NCBI GenBank assembly: GCA_938023735.1
Contig: CALJDK010000036.1
Location: 1-64,000 of the forward strand
Source: an uncultured Acidimicrobiales bacterium
Lineage (GTDB): Bacteria; Actinomycetota; Acidimicrobiia; Acidimicrobiales; SHLQ01
Direction: 5' to 3'
Length of the DNA stretch: 64,000 nucleotides
The translations under genes were made by a program, and so were the position numbers. This document shows, one piece after another, positions 54,269 to 63,274 of the stretch; positions within the stretch are counted from its first letter, which is position 1, and each line of letters starts with the position of its first letter. The notes below the pieces were generated by a model, which worked only from the letters and a program-made list of their open reading frames with translations, was not told the origin of the DNA and ran no database searches.

Positions 54269-54434
54269 CGATGGTGATTGTTGAGGCGGTTTGCACGCCC
54301 TCACCGTCGCACGCCCAGCACGGCGTCTCCGGTCGACCCCTCCAGGTGACTTCACAGGTGGGGCAGAGCAACGAGATCCAGGTCCGTCGTCGTTCGGGGC
54401 TCAGTCCGATGGCGCGACCAGCTTGGGGCAACAT
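54261..54434 (-). CDS. 57-aa small zinc-ribbon-like protein overlapping the start of the SpoU methyltransferase gene
   Basis: Manual translation: MLPQAGRAIGLSPERRRTWISLLCPTCEVTWRGRPETPCWACDGEGVQTASTITIVD. Two CxxC knuckles; stop at 54263-54261 lies just inside the TTG start of the next gene. Below the length cutoff of the supplied track. Confidence 0.65.
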   Translation of the reverse strand: MLPQAGRAIGLSPERRRTWISLLCPTCEVTWRGRPETPCWACDGEGVQTASTITIVD

Positions 54435-54668
54435 TCCGATTAATGTATGCGCAAAATTCGCGCATGCGGCGGTCGCATTCCCACAAGGAGTGGGTTTTCA
54501 TGTCATTTCTGGGGCTCTGATGTAACCATGATCACGAAGTGACGCAAGTTTGTAATGTTGCACATGGGCTTCACCACGTGAGATAGCAGGGGATGAACCG
54601 GGAAATACCCCCAATCGATACCTCTGCAGTACTTTCGAGCCACGAAGAGAGGGACGAGGGAGACAACA

Positions 54669-55193
54669 ATGAGCGGCAGCGTGCCACGAATAGAGGGACT
54701 TGAGCACACCATCATTCATCCGGACGGCGACAACGACGTTCCCTGGATTGCGGTGCGAAGTCAGCGCAACGCCGATGGCTCGGAGTCGAGCGTGTGGGAG
54801 CGATGGGTGGCCTTTTCGGTCGAACCGCTGTACCTGGCCCTCTTTGCCAAGTGGGATCCCGGCATGATCGTGCGGCGGCACGGCCACCACAGCCCACATA
54901 CCCTCACCGTCCTCAAGGGCGAGTTCAGTTGCGGCGACGAACTGTGCGGGGTGGGCTCGCACATCGAACTTCCCTATGGCGCAGCGTTTGGGCCGTTTGT
55001 GGCGGGACCCGAGGGGGTCGAGTTGTACGAAGTGATGATGGGCGATCCGCGCTCGTGGAGCGACGAACCCGAGGTCATGCAACAGATCCTCGCCGCCCGC
55101 GGCGTCGAGCAACTCCCCGACCCACCCATCGAGCTACCCGGCGGCCTCGAAGACCTTCGAGCCGTCTTCAGCGCCGGCGAAGGCGCAGACTGA
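54669..55193 (+). CDS. Cupin-fold protein
   Basis: 'WDPGMIVRRHGHHSPHTLTVLKGEFSCGDELCGVGSHIELPYGAAFGPFVAGPEGVELYEVM': cupin metal-binding pattern; GAGGGAGA-like RBS upstream. Confidence 0.82.
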   Translation: MSGSVPRIEGLEHTIIHPDGDNDVPWIAVRSQRNADGSESSVWERWVAFSVEPLYLALFAKWDPGMIVRRHGHHSPHTLTVLKGEFSCGDELCGVGSHIELPYGAAFGPFVAGPEGVELYEVMMGDPRSWSDEPEVMQQILAARGVEQLPDPPIELPGGLEDLRAVFSAGEGAD

Positions 55194-55225
55194 ATACGGT
55201 GTCGCTGAATACGGTGTCTGGAACC

Positions 55226-56497
55226 CTATTTCGCTTTGCGCATGCCTTCGACGGTTGCGGCTACCGCTGTACCGATTCGGCGATGACCGGTGCCGTTGGG
55301 GTGGACACAGTCGACCCGTGACACCCACGTGTCGTCGAGCGTCTTGCCCCGAGCGCAGTAGGGGTGCGTACCCTCGACCAGGCGACCGAAGATGTCACGG
55401 ATTACCGGCACGCCCTCTTCACGGGCGCCGTCGGGACCGAACCCGTTGGCCGCTCCGTGGCCCACGAACTGTGCCCGGATATCGGCGACGGCCAACCGGG
55501 GCGAATCGACGGCATCGACCACATCGAAGATCGTGTCGTTCAGTCGATCGAGAGCATCGTGGGATATCGCCAGGAAACAGTCGCGGCGGCAGCCCTTGAT
55601 GCCTTGGGGCGACTGCGCAGCCGGGTTGTAATAGGTCGTGAGCACGATGTCGGCGTCGGTACGCTCGACCAAGCGGCGCACAACGATGTCGAGCCTCCGG
55701 GCATAGGTGGCGAGGAGCGGCTCGAGGTAGTCGATGTTGAGCTCATCTTCGGGGGTAACGAAGTTCCACGGCTCATCGAAACGGATGTCGTTGGCACCGA
55801 CGGTGAGGGTGATGACGCCGGGGTTGAGATCGATGGCTCGCTGAAGCTGACTCACTCCATCGCGGCGTTTACTCATGACATCGAGGGCAGTCGAACCGCT
55901 GCAAGCAACCATCTCGAACCGGGCGTCGGAGCCGAGAAGCCGCTTCTTCGACAACGTGTTGAAGGCTCGACGCCCGTATGCCTGCGACTCCGAGCGCCAG
56001 CAATCGTCGCGACCGAGGTAATCGAGTACATCACGGCCGTGGCCACTACCGAGCGAATCGCCCATCGCCAACAGCGTCGCCGACTCGTGCGGATTCCGAG
56101 CAACAAAAGCAACGTCCTGGGAAACCGAGGCGCCGCGCTCGTCGAGTGCAGTAAGGGTCATGGTCCAGGTTCCGGGAACACGCGGCCGAAACCGGAACCC
56201 GGTGATTTGCCCGCCTGACCTGATGGTCCGTACCCCGGGGATCGATCGATTCGGTCGAAGTCGCACTGCGTCGCCGTCGGGATCTGAAACCTCAACCAGC
56301 ACGGTGACGTCGCTGGTGTCGGCATCGCCAAGAACGGCCCGAACCTCGGATGCGATGGTGAGCCGTGGCGCACGGTTTGAGGACTGCCCGGCCGCAGGGA
56401 CTGCTTCGCCGATGAGAAGCGCTACAAGGAACGCCGAAAGCAGAGCAAACCCGAGCCGACGGTGGCGCGAACGAATGGGGTGAGCCGACGCAAGCAT
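55226..56497 (-). CDS. Secreted SGNH/GDSL-type hydrolase
   Basis: Signal peptide; 'TLLAMGDSLGSGHGRDV', 'ITLTVGANDIRF', 'CVHPNGTGHRRIG'. Confidence 0.85.
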   Translation of the reverse strand: MLASAHPIRSRHRRLGFALLSAFLVALLIGEAVPAAGQSSNRAPRLTIASEVRAVLGDADTSDVTVLVEVSDPDGDAVRLRPNRSIPGVRTIRSGGQITGFRFRPRVPGTWTMTLTALDERGASVSQDVAFVARNPHESATLLAMGDSLGSGHGRDVLDYLGRDDCWRSESQAYGRRAFNTLSKKRLLGSDARFEMVACSGSTALDVMSKRRDGVSQLQRAIDLNPGVITLTVGANDIRFDEPWNFVTPEDELNIDYLEPLLATYARRLDIVVRRLVERTDADIVLTTYYNPAAQSPQGIKGCRRDCFLAISHDALDRLNDTIFDVVDAVDSPRLAVADIRAQFVGHGAANGFGPDGAREEGVPVIRDIFGRLVEGTHPYCARGKTLDDTWVSRVDCVHPNGTGHRRIGTAVAATVEGMRKAK

Positions 56498-56568
56498 CCT
56501 GCCAACGTAGTGCTCACCCCACGCTGCACACGTTCAGGGCCGATTGGCTGATTCGCCAACCCCAACCG

Positions 56569-57201
56569 TTAGTCGGCTGGAGCGTCGACGTAGCGGAGGT
56601 AGGGCTTGGGTGCGTCGAAGGAGCCGAACCGCTCGTTTGCCTCGTCGTCGGATACCGCTGGCGAAACGATGACCTTGTCGCCCGGCGTCCAGTTGACCGG
56701 CGTTGCCAACTGCTTTTCGGCGGTGAGCTGAAGCGAATCGATAACCCGCAGGATCTCGTCAAAGTTGCGGCCGGTGCTGGCCGGGTAGGTAAGGGTGAGC
56801 TTGACCTTGTTGTCGGGACCGATCACAAACACCGACCGAACCGTGAGGGTGTTGTCGGCATTGGGGTGAATCATGTCGTATAGGTCGGCGACCGTCCGGT
56901 CGGGATCGCCGATGATCGGGAAGTTGACCGCGGTGCCCTGCGTTTCTTCGATATCGGCCACCCAGCCGTTGTGGCTCTCGACCGAGTCGACCGAAACTGC
57001 GATGGCCTTCACGTTGCGGGCATCGAACTCGCCTTTCAGTTTGGCGGTGTAGCCCAACTCGGTGGTGCACACCGGGGTGTAGTCCTTCGGGTGGGAGAAC
57101 AGGACCGCCCACGATCCGTCTTTCCAGTCGTGGAAGTTAATCTCACCATCGGTGGTATCGATGGTGAAGTTTGGGGCTTCGTCGCCCAATCGAATTGCCA
57201 T
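56569..57201 (-). CDS. 1-Cys (Prx6-type) peroxiredoxin
   Basis: 'MAIRLGDEAPNFTIDTTDGEINFHDWKDGSWAVLFSHPKDYTPVCTTELGYTAKL', C-terminal 'YPASTGRNFDEILRVIDSLQLT'. Confidence 0.94.
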   Translation of the reverse strand: MAIRLGDEAPNFTIDTTDGEINFHDWKDGSWAVLFSHPKDYTPVCTTELGYTAKLKGEFDARNVKAIAVSVDSVESHNGWVADIEETQGTAVNFPIIGDPDRTVADLYDMIHPNADNTLTVRSVFVIGPDNKVKLTLTYPASTGRNFDEILRVIDSLQLTAEKQLATPVNWTPGDKVIVSPAVSDDEANERFGSFDAPKPYLRYVDAPAD

Positions 57202-57321
57202 AATCTGCAACCATTCTCTCCCGACGGGAGCTTGAGTTCTGACGGGCGAACCCTCGCCCGCCTAATCCCGACAAACTAAGTCGGGTTTAACGAACCCGTC
57301 AACCAATGTGACATCAAACTC

Positions 57322-57393
57322 ACAGGCAGCACAGGCAGCACAGGCAGCACAGGCAGCACAGGCAGCACAGCCAGTACAGCCAGTACAGCCAGA
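57322..57393. repeat. 9-bp tandem repeat, eight units
   Basis: Five CACAGGCAG units (57322-57366), one CACAGCCAG, two TACAGCCAG (to 57393); 8 bp from the cyclase-ATPase stop codon. Confidence 0.95.
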
Positions 57394-57400
57394 GAGCGCT

Positions 57401-60400
57401 TTAGGACTCGACGTTGCCCAGGATGGTGTCGAACGCCAGGCGCCACCCTTCGGCCTCGATGCCGAGTTCGGCGAGCCGCTCCTCGGTTTCAAGCCGGAGA
57501 ATGTTGGCGTTGGGAAGGTCCAACCGTTTCGAGCTCTGAGCATGCGCCAGAGTGGTGAGCGCATACCCGAGTCGGTCGCCAGTCGTCGAGAGAAGCGCCT
57601 TGGCATCGGCGAACGCCTCGGACGTTTGGTGGGCATCTCCCGCCACCGCACTGGCCAACCCAAGAGAAATCTGAACTCGAAGCTTGTCGATGTAGGTGGC
57701 ACGAGCCGACGACTCGACCGTGGCAACCAACTGTGCAGCCGTTTCGATATTGCCATCGGCGGCCACGCAGTACGACAGCGCCGCAACCTCGGACGGACTA
57801 GCACCCATGTCGTTGGGCGTGGTGTTGCGCTCGAGCATTTCTCGGGCCTCGGCAAGTCGCCCCGATTGCAAGAGAGCAAGACCGTAGGCAACTACTCGTT
57901 CGGACTGTCCAACAAGCGACGGGTCGATATCGGCCGACAAGATGTTGCCGAGTTGTTCGAGCGCTGGTGCAGGGCGACCGACGTTGACGTTGCCGGTAGA
58001 CAGCGTGGTCTTTGCCAACTCGCCAATGCCATCGTTGGTTTCGGGCAGAACACCAAAGGTTCCTCGGATAACACGGAAGCCTTCATCGACCCGGCCGAGG
58101 CGGATCAGCGAACGGCCCAGGATGGAACCCGATTGCACAAGCCCAAACGGATCGCTGATTGATTTGAACAGCGCCACCGCAGTCTCGGCACTGTCGACCG
58201 CTTGCGCCGTGCGGCCACCCCAGAGGTTCACCGAAGCCAGCAACACATGCATCATGCCTTCGGCCCAGGCATCGTTTCGGGCCGAGGCGTCGGCCAGCAC
58301 TACCTCGGCGAGTTCTGATGACTCGGTGAAACGACCCTGATGCATACGAACGTACGCCAGCAGGCCGGTGGACCATGACACACCGATCTGGTCGCCCAAC
58401 TCTCGGAACAACTCGAGTGATTTCTTGATGCGCTCGTCGGCTTTGCCGGTGCGGCCCTGCACAAAGCCAAGCCACGCAAGATTCTGTCGAGCCCACGCCT
58501 CGTTGCGCCGATCGCCCAACGCAAGGCTGGCAGCCAACGCATCTTTCATCGCTACTTCGGCCTGCTCGCTGGCGCCAGCCATGAGGAAGGCCATTCCGGC
58601 TGAGCGTTGCACTTCGGCCACGCTCGCCAGATCGTCCTGGGCTCGGAATCCGTCGAGGGCGGCATCGAAGAACTTCAGCGCACCATCGAGGTTGGCTCGA
58701 CGTTGTTCGATCTCGCCGCGACGGAACGCAACATGGGGAGCGAACCGGGGCTCGTCGATCGTCAGCGCATCGATCTCGGCCAGGTCCACCCCGGCCCGGT
58801 CGAGTTGTCGAGCTCCGGTGAGCGCCTCGACCCGCCCAAGCAGCATTTCGATACGACGATCGAGGCTGGCCATGTCGTCGGCGCTGAGCAGGCTCAGTGC
58901 CTGTCCGTACAAATCGATAGCCGGTTCCCACCGCTCGGTTTCGAGGTTGGACTTGGCCGCGCGGTCGATCCACACCAACGCCCGCTCGTCGATGTCGGCC
59001 GGGATACCAACGATGCGGGCCATTTCGTTGGTGAGTTCGGCGGCCCGAAGGTAGTGGTGGGCGATGGTGGTGGGAGGAACCGAACCGCGCATCGCGGTCT
59101 CGATGTACTGCGCAACTCCGAAGTGACGGGTGGCCCGATCGGATTTGGTGAGCCGGTTGTACACGACATCGCGAACCAGATCGCTGTGAAACTCCCACCA
59201 CGTGGAGTCGTCGTCAACCTCGAGCAGGTCGGCCTCGACGAGAGACAGAACCAGCGGCTCGACCGGTTCGGTTTCGCCTCGCGCCTCGGCCATTTTGCCC
59301 AACGCCATCGTGAGCCCTCGCCGGCCGAGCACCGCGGCATCTTCGATTACGCCAGCTTCGGCCGGGGTTAAGCGGTCGAGACGAGCGGCAACAAGTCCGC
59401 GGATGGTTGCGGGCAATTCGTCACCGTCGACCATCCCACCGCTTTCGACAAGCGACGCCAGTTCTTCGAGAAAGAACGGGTTGCCGCCGGAGCGAGCCAC
59501 AAGGTCGGCACGCATCTCGGCGGTGGCGTTGGGAAGAAGCGTGGCCGCCAGGTCCGACGCTGCCTCGGATTCGAGCGGATCGAGCGTGAGGGTGAGATTG
59601 TTGTGCCGGCCGCTCTGCGGAGACCACTTCTCGGTGAGAGAGAACCGCGAGGTTGCCAGCACCACAAAGGGCTGGTGCACAAGGCGCTGCACTAAATCGT
59701 TCACCAGCGACAGCACCACGGTGTCGGCCCAATGAAGGTCGACCAGACGCAGGAAGACCGGCCGTTTTTCGGCGATGGCTTCAAACACCAGCCGGGCGGA
59801 GCGTGCCACTTCATCGCGGGCATGGGTTGGCTCGATCGCATCGAGCGGGCTGGGCAGATCGAACAGGTGAAGAAGGCCATTGACCAACCGCTGTTGCTCG
59901 TCGGGGTTCGCACCGAACCCGGCAACCGCGTCGGCCAAGTGCACCTCTGGGTCCTGTTCGCCGAAGTTCTTGGCAAGATCGAGCGCAGCTTTTACCGCCT
60001 CTGCAATGGGAAACCAGGCGTTCGCTTCGCCATAGGGCACACATCGACCGGTGAGAACGGCCGCTCCAGATTCGGCAGCGTGCGATGCAACTTCGAGCGC
60101 TAGGCGAGACTTGCCCACGCCAGCCTCGCCCATCACCAGGAGTAAAAGAGACCGACGAAGGCGGAACGCCGAGTCGACCGACTGTTGAGCGATGGAGAAC
60201 TCGATATCGCGCCCGACCATCTTGTTGCGAGCGCCGTGGCGTTGGCCGGGGAGTCCTACTGCGGCCTTGGCGACCCAGATCTCAACCGGCTCGGCCCGGC
60301 CGGACAGGTGTAGTTCGTTGCCCGGCTCATAGGTAATGGCATCGCGGGTGGATTCGCGGGTATCGACACCGACCAAGACCTGGCCAGGCTGCGCGTTATC

Positions 60401-60883
60401 CGAGAGCCGACTGGCGATGTTCACGACATCGCCCATCGCGGTGTAGTCACCGGCTGCCCGGATCTCGCCCATCAGAACTTCGCCGGTATTGACGCCAATG
60501 CGCACCTGAAGTGTGGTGCCGAACTCGCTGTTGAACGACCCGACGGTGGACAGAATGGAAAGCGATGCCCGGACCGCCCGCTCGGCATCGTCCTCGTGCG
60601 CAACCGGTGCACCAAAGATGGCCAGAAGACCGTCGCCCAGCACCTTGTCGACTCGGCCGCCAAAATCGGTCACATCGTTGGCCACGCGCTCAAAGACCGC
60701 GTCGACCAGGTTCTTTACCTGTTCAGGGTCGGCGGTTTCGGACAGCCCAGTGAAGCCAACGATGTCGGCAAAAACCACGGTGACAACTCGCCGCTCATCG
60801 TGACGATGCTCCACCCGATGCCCGCAAGAGGGGCAGAAGCGGGCGGCTTCGGGAAGCGCCGACCCACAACTAACGCAATGCAC
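57401..60883 (-). CDS. Class III adenylate/guanylate cyclase fused to AAA ATPase and TPR domains, N-terminal zinc ribbon
   Basis: 'MHCVSCGSALPEAARFCPSCGHR', cyclase 'VTVVFADIVGFTGLSE...GGRVDKVLGDGLLAIFGAP', P-loop 'LLLVMGEAGVGKSRLALEVA', C-terminal TPRs; 1160 aa. Confidence 0.93.
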   Translation of the reverse strand: MHCVSCGSALPEAARFCPSCGHRVEHRHDERRVVTVVFADIVGFTGLSETADPEQVKNLVDAVFERVANDVTDFGGRVDKVLGDGLLAIFGAPVAHEDDAERAVRASLSILSTVGSFNSEFGTTLQVRIGVNTGEVLMGEIRAAGDYTAMGDVVNIASRLSDNAQPGQVLVGVDTRESTRDAITYEPGNELHLSGRAEPVEIWVAKAAVGLPGQRHGARNKMVGRDIEFSIAQQSVDSAFRLRRSLLLLVMGEAGVGKSRLALEVASHAAESGAAVLTGRCVPYGEANAWFPIAEAVKAALDLAKNFGEQDPEVHLADAVAGFGANPDEQQRLVNGLLHLFDLPSPLDAIEPTHARDEVARSARLVFEAIAEKRPVFLRLVDLHWADTVVLSLVNDLVQRLVHQPFVVLATSRFSLTEKWSPQSGRHNNLTLTLDPLESEAASDLAATLLPNATAEMRADLVARSGGNPFFLEELASLVESGGMVDGDELPATIRGLVAARLDRLTPAEAGVIEDAAVLGRRGLTMALGKMAEARGETEPVEPLVLSLVEADLLEVDDDSTWWEFHSDLVRDVVYNRLTKSDRATRHFGVAQYIETAMRGSVPPTTIAHHYLRAAELTNEMARIVGIPADIDERALVWIDRAAKSNLETERWEPAIDLYGQALSLLSADDMASLDRRIEMLLGRVEALTGARQLDRAGVDLAEIDALTIDEPRFAPHVAFRRGEIEQRRANLDGALKFFDAALDGFRAQDDLASVAEVQRSAGMAFLMAGASEQAEVAMKDALAASLALGDRRNEAWARQNLAWLGFVQGRTGKADERIKKSLELFRELGDQIGVSWSTGLLAYVRMHQGRFTESSELAEVVLADASARNDAWAEGMMHVLLASVNLWGGRTAQAVDSAETAVALFKSISDPFGLVQSGSILGRSLIRLGRVDEGFRVIRGTFGVLPETNDGIGELAKTTLSTGNVNVGRPAPALEQLGNILSADIDPSLVGQSERVVAYGLALLQSGRLAEAREMLERNTTPNDMGASPSEVAALSYCVAADGNIETAAQLVATVESSARATYIDKLRVQISLGLASAVAGDAHQTSEAFADAKALLSTTGDRLGYALTTLAHAQSSKRLDLPNANILRLETEERLAELGIEAEGWRLAFDTILGNVES

Positions 60884-61016
60884 CTCTCAATGGTACTGCC
60901 CGCAACGCATCCGAGGGGTCAGCATTATTGGGGTGCGTACATCCTCCGGACGGGTACCTCGACATCATCCTTTCGTTGGATGCACGAACGGGCGGTCTGC
61001 CGTACCGTTGGTGGCA

Positions 61017-62234
61017 ATGGCATACCTGTGGCGCCGCGTGAGTGCGTGGATGAAAACCCATCCGGTCATAACCGATGTCATCATCACCGCGCTCTTGTTT
61101 GCTTTGGTGGTGTCGTCGTTCATCTTTCCCTCGAACCCCAATGACGACGTTCGAGCCGTCGATTGGTTTGCGTGGGTGTTGGCGGTGGTCGGAACCTTGC
61201 CGGTCGTGGTGCGCCGCCGCTACCCGGGACGGGCCCTACTCATCTGCACCTTCAGCACCGCCGTTTACTGGGTCCTCGACTACGCAGATACCGCTGTTGG
61301 CGTGCCGTTGCTGGTGCTCGCCTACTCGGCAGCTGCCTACGTTGGGTCAAACAAGGATGCCCGTCGGGTCGGAATCATGTTCGCCGCCGTCGTTTTCCTC
61401 GTCATCACCGCGGGGGTCTTGTACGACGGCGAGGACATAACTGCCATCGAGGCCATTGCAAACTTTGTTCTCTACGGCGCCGCGTGGATCATCGGCGACA
61501 ACGTGCGCACGCACCGAAACCATATGAACGAAATGAAAGAGCGGGCGCTGGTGGCCGAGGCGCAACGCGAGACCGAGGCGGCACGAGCCATCGAGCAAGA
61601 ACGCACAGCTATTGCCCGCGAACTTCACGATGTGGTTGCCCATGGGCTCAGCGTGATGGTGGTGCAGGCGTCGGCGGCACGCCGCGTATTGCAAACCGGC
61701 AACGGAAGCGCCAAGGAACTGGCGGCAGCCGAAAAAGCGCTGGGCGCCGTCGAAGATACCGGCCGATCATCGCTCGACGAGATGCGTCGACTTCTTGGCG
61801 TTCTGCGCCCCGAAGACTCCGACGGTACGGCGTTGGCTCCGCTTCCCGGCCTTGACGATCTCGAACAACTCGTCGATCAGGTCAAGAGTGCCGGGCTGCC
61901 GGTTCGGCTCAGAATCGAAGGAACATCGCGGGCGCTTCCCGCTGGCATCGAACTTTCGGCGTACCGGATCGTGCAGGAATCGCTCACCAATGCCATCAAG
62001 CATGCCGGGCCAGCCATTGCCGATGTAACGCTCGACTATCAAAGCGATGCCCTTGGCGTGAAGATCGCCGACGATGGACGCGGCAACGCCACCCGATCGT
62101 TCAACCACGACAGCGGACAGGGTCTTCGAGGCATGCGCGAGCGGGTGGAGTCGATTGGCGGAACCTTCTCGGCCGGCCCAAAGACCGGCGGCGGATACTG
62201 CGTGTCGGCAATGCTCCCCGTGCGGTCATCGTGA
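61017..62234 (+). CDS. NarL-type sensor histidine kinase
   Basis: N-terminal TM helices; 'ERTAIARELHDVVAHGLSVMVVQASAARRVL'; HATPase 'VKIADDGRGN...GQGLRGMRERVESIGGTFSAGP'. Confidence 0.93.
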   Translation: MAYLWRRVSAWMKTHPVITDVIITALLFALVVSSFIFPSNPNDDVRAVDWFAWVLAVVGTLPVVVRRRYPGRALLICTFSTAVYWVLDYADTAVGVPLLVLAYSAAAYVGSNKDARRVGIMFAAVVFLVITAGVLYDGEDITAIEAIANFVLYGAAWIIGDNVRTHRNHMNEMKERALVAEAQRETEAARAIEQERTAIARELHDVVAHGLSVMVVQASAARRVLQTGNGSAKELAAAEKALGAVEDTGRSSLDEMRRLLGVLRPEDSDGTALAPLPGLDDLEQLVDQVKSAGLPVRLRIEGTSRALPAGIELSAYRIVQESLTNAIKHAGPAIADVTLDYQSDALGVKIADDGRGNATRSFNHDSGQGLRGMRERVESIGGTFSAGPKTGGGYCVSAMLPVRSS

Positions 62235-62893
62235 TCCGCATCGTGGTGGTCGACGATCAGGAACTGGTTCGATCAGGCTTCGGCATGATCCTTGCCTCCG
62301 AACCCGACTTCGAGGTGGTCGGCGAGGCAGCCGACGGCATCGAAGCGCTCGAGGTTATTCGCCTTGAAGCACCCGACGTGGTGCTGATGGACGTTCGCAT
62401 GCCCAACCTCGACGGGGTCGCCGCCACCGAGAAGCTGCTGGAACGCCGTCGCGACACCGACCCAAAGGTCATCATCCTCACCACCTTTGATCTTGACGAG
62501 TATGTGTACAGCGCTCTCAAGGCCGGCGCATCGGGCTTTCTCCTCAAAGACACTCCGCCTGATGCTCTGGTCAATGCCGTGCGGGTCGTCGCAACGGGCG
62601 ACGCACTGCTGGCGCCATCCATCACCCGCCGCCTTATTGCCGACTTTGCCGCCGGTGGGAGCCCGCAGGTCGAACCAAACCCTGCGTTCGACACGCTGAC
62701 CGATCGCGAAACCGAAGTCCTTCGGCTTCTGGCCCGTGGTTTCAGTAACGCCGAGATCGCCACCGAGTTGATCGTGGGCGAAACCACCGTGAAGACCCAT
62801 GTGGGTCGGGTGCTGATGAAACTCGGCGTGCGCGATCGCGTACAAGCCGTAGTGGCTGCCTACGAGAGCGGCCTCGTCACCCCGGGCGAGTAA
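62231..62893 (+). CDS. NarL/LuxR-family response regulator
   Basis: GTG start overlapping HK stop (GTGA). 'IRIVVVDDQELVRSGFGMIL', 'VVLMDVRMPNLDGVAATEKLL', 'LTDRETEVLRLLARGFSNAEIATELIVGETTVKTHVGRVLMKL'. Confidence 0.94.
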   Translation: MIRIVVVDDQELVRSGFGMILASEPDFEVVGEAADGIEALEVIRLEAPDVVLMDVRMPNLDGVAATEKLLERRRDTDPKVIILTTFDLDEYVYSALKAGASGFLLKDTPPDALVNAVRVVATGDALLAPSITRRLIADFAAGGSPQVEPNPAFDTLTDRETEVLRLLARGFSNAEIATELIVGETTVKTHVGRVLMKLGVRDRVQAVVAAYESGLVTPGE

Positions 62894-62902
62894 TCGGGGC
62901 AG

Positions 62903-62964
62903 GTCCGAATCGAAAACACGCAACGGGGTTCGGACTCTCCCCTCCAGATGAGACCGAACCCCGT
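62903..62964 (+). promoter_or_regulatory. Competing hairpins downstream of the response regulator (attenuator-like)
   Basis: GTCCGAA (62903-62909) can pair with TTCGGAC (62929-62935); ACGGGGTTCGG (62923-62933) pairs perfectly with CCGAACCCCGT (62954-62964). Mutually exclusive. Confidence 0.55.
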
Positions 62965-63274
62965 GATGCGCTATCGCGAAACGTACTGAAGTTTCGACGC
63001 AATGTGCGTTCAGCGTCATCAAACCGCAACAATTCGGAAGTTTCATCCACGTAGGCACATTCGGCGCACATTCAATGCGGTGTTGCTACGAGCTGCGGTT
63101 GGTCCCCACGAAAGCTGTCCCCGGTTCTTGCGAAGTCGGACGATGCGGTCACGAAACTGGAACGTTCATCCTCGGGGACGACCGGCAAATCGTCCGAGAG
63201 GACGACGACGAACCGGCCGGGTTCCAATAGCCTGAGGGCAACGCAAGATCGCAACTCCCGAAAGAACGACTCTG

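Noticed and set aside
57322-57393. CRISPR array
   Set aside because: Units are contiguous 9-mers with no spacers; no cas genes anywhere in the window.
57262-57891. 209-aa ORF ending in CAACAACAACAAC
   Set aside because: Translation of the 9-bp minisatellite plus an out-of-frame part of the cyclase-ATPase gene.
62920-62965. tRNA T-arm-like sequence GGGGTTCGGACTC...CCA
   Set aside because: No acceptor, D or anticodon arms can be formed; better explained by the competing hairpins.
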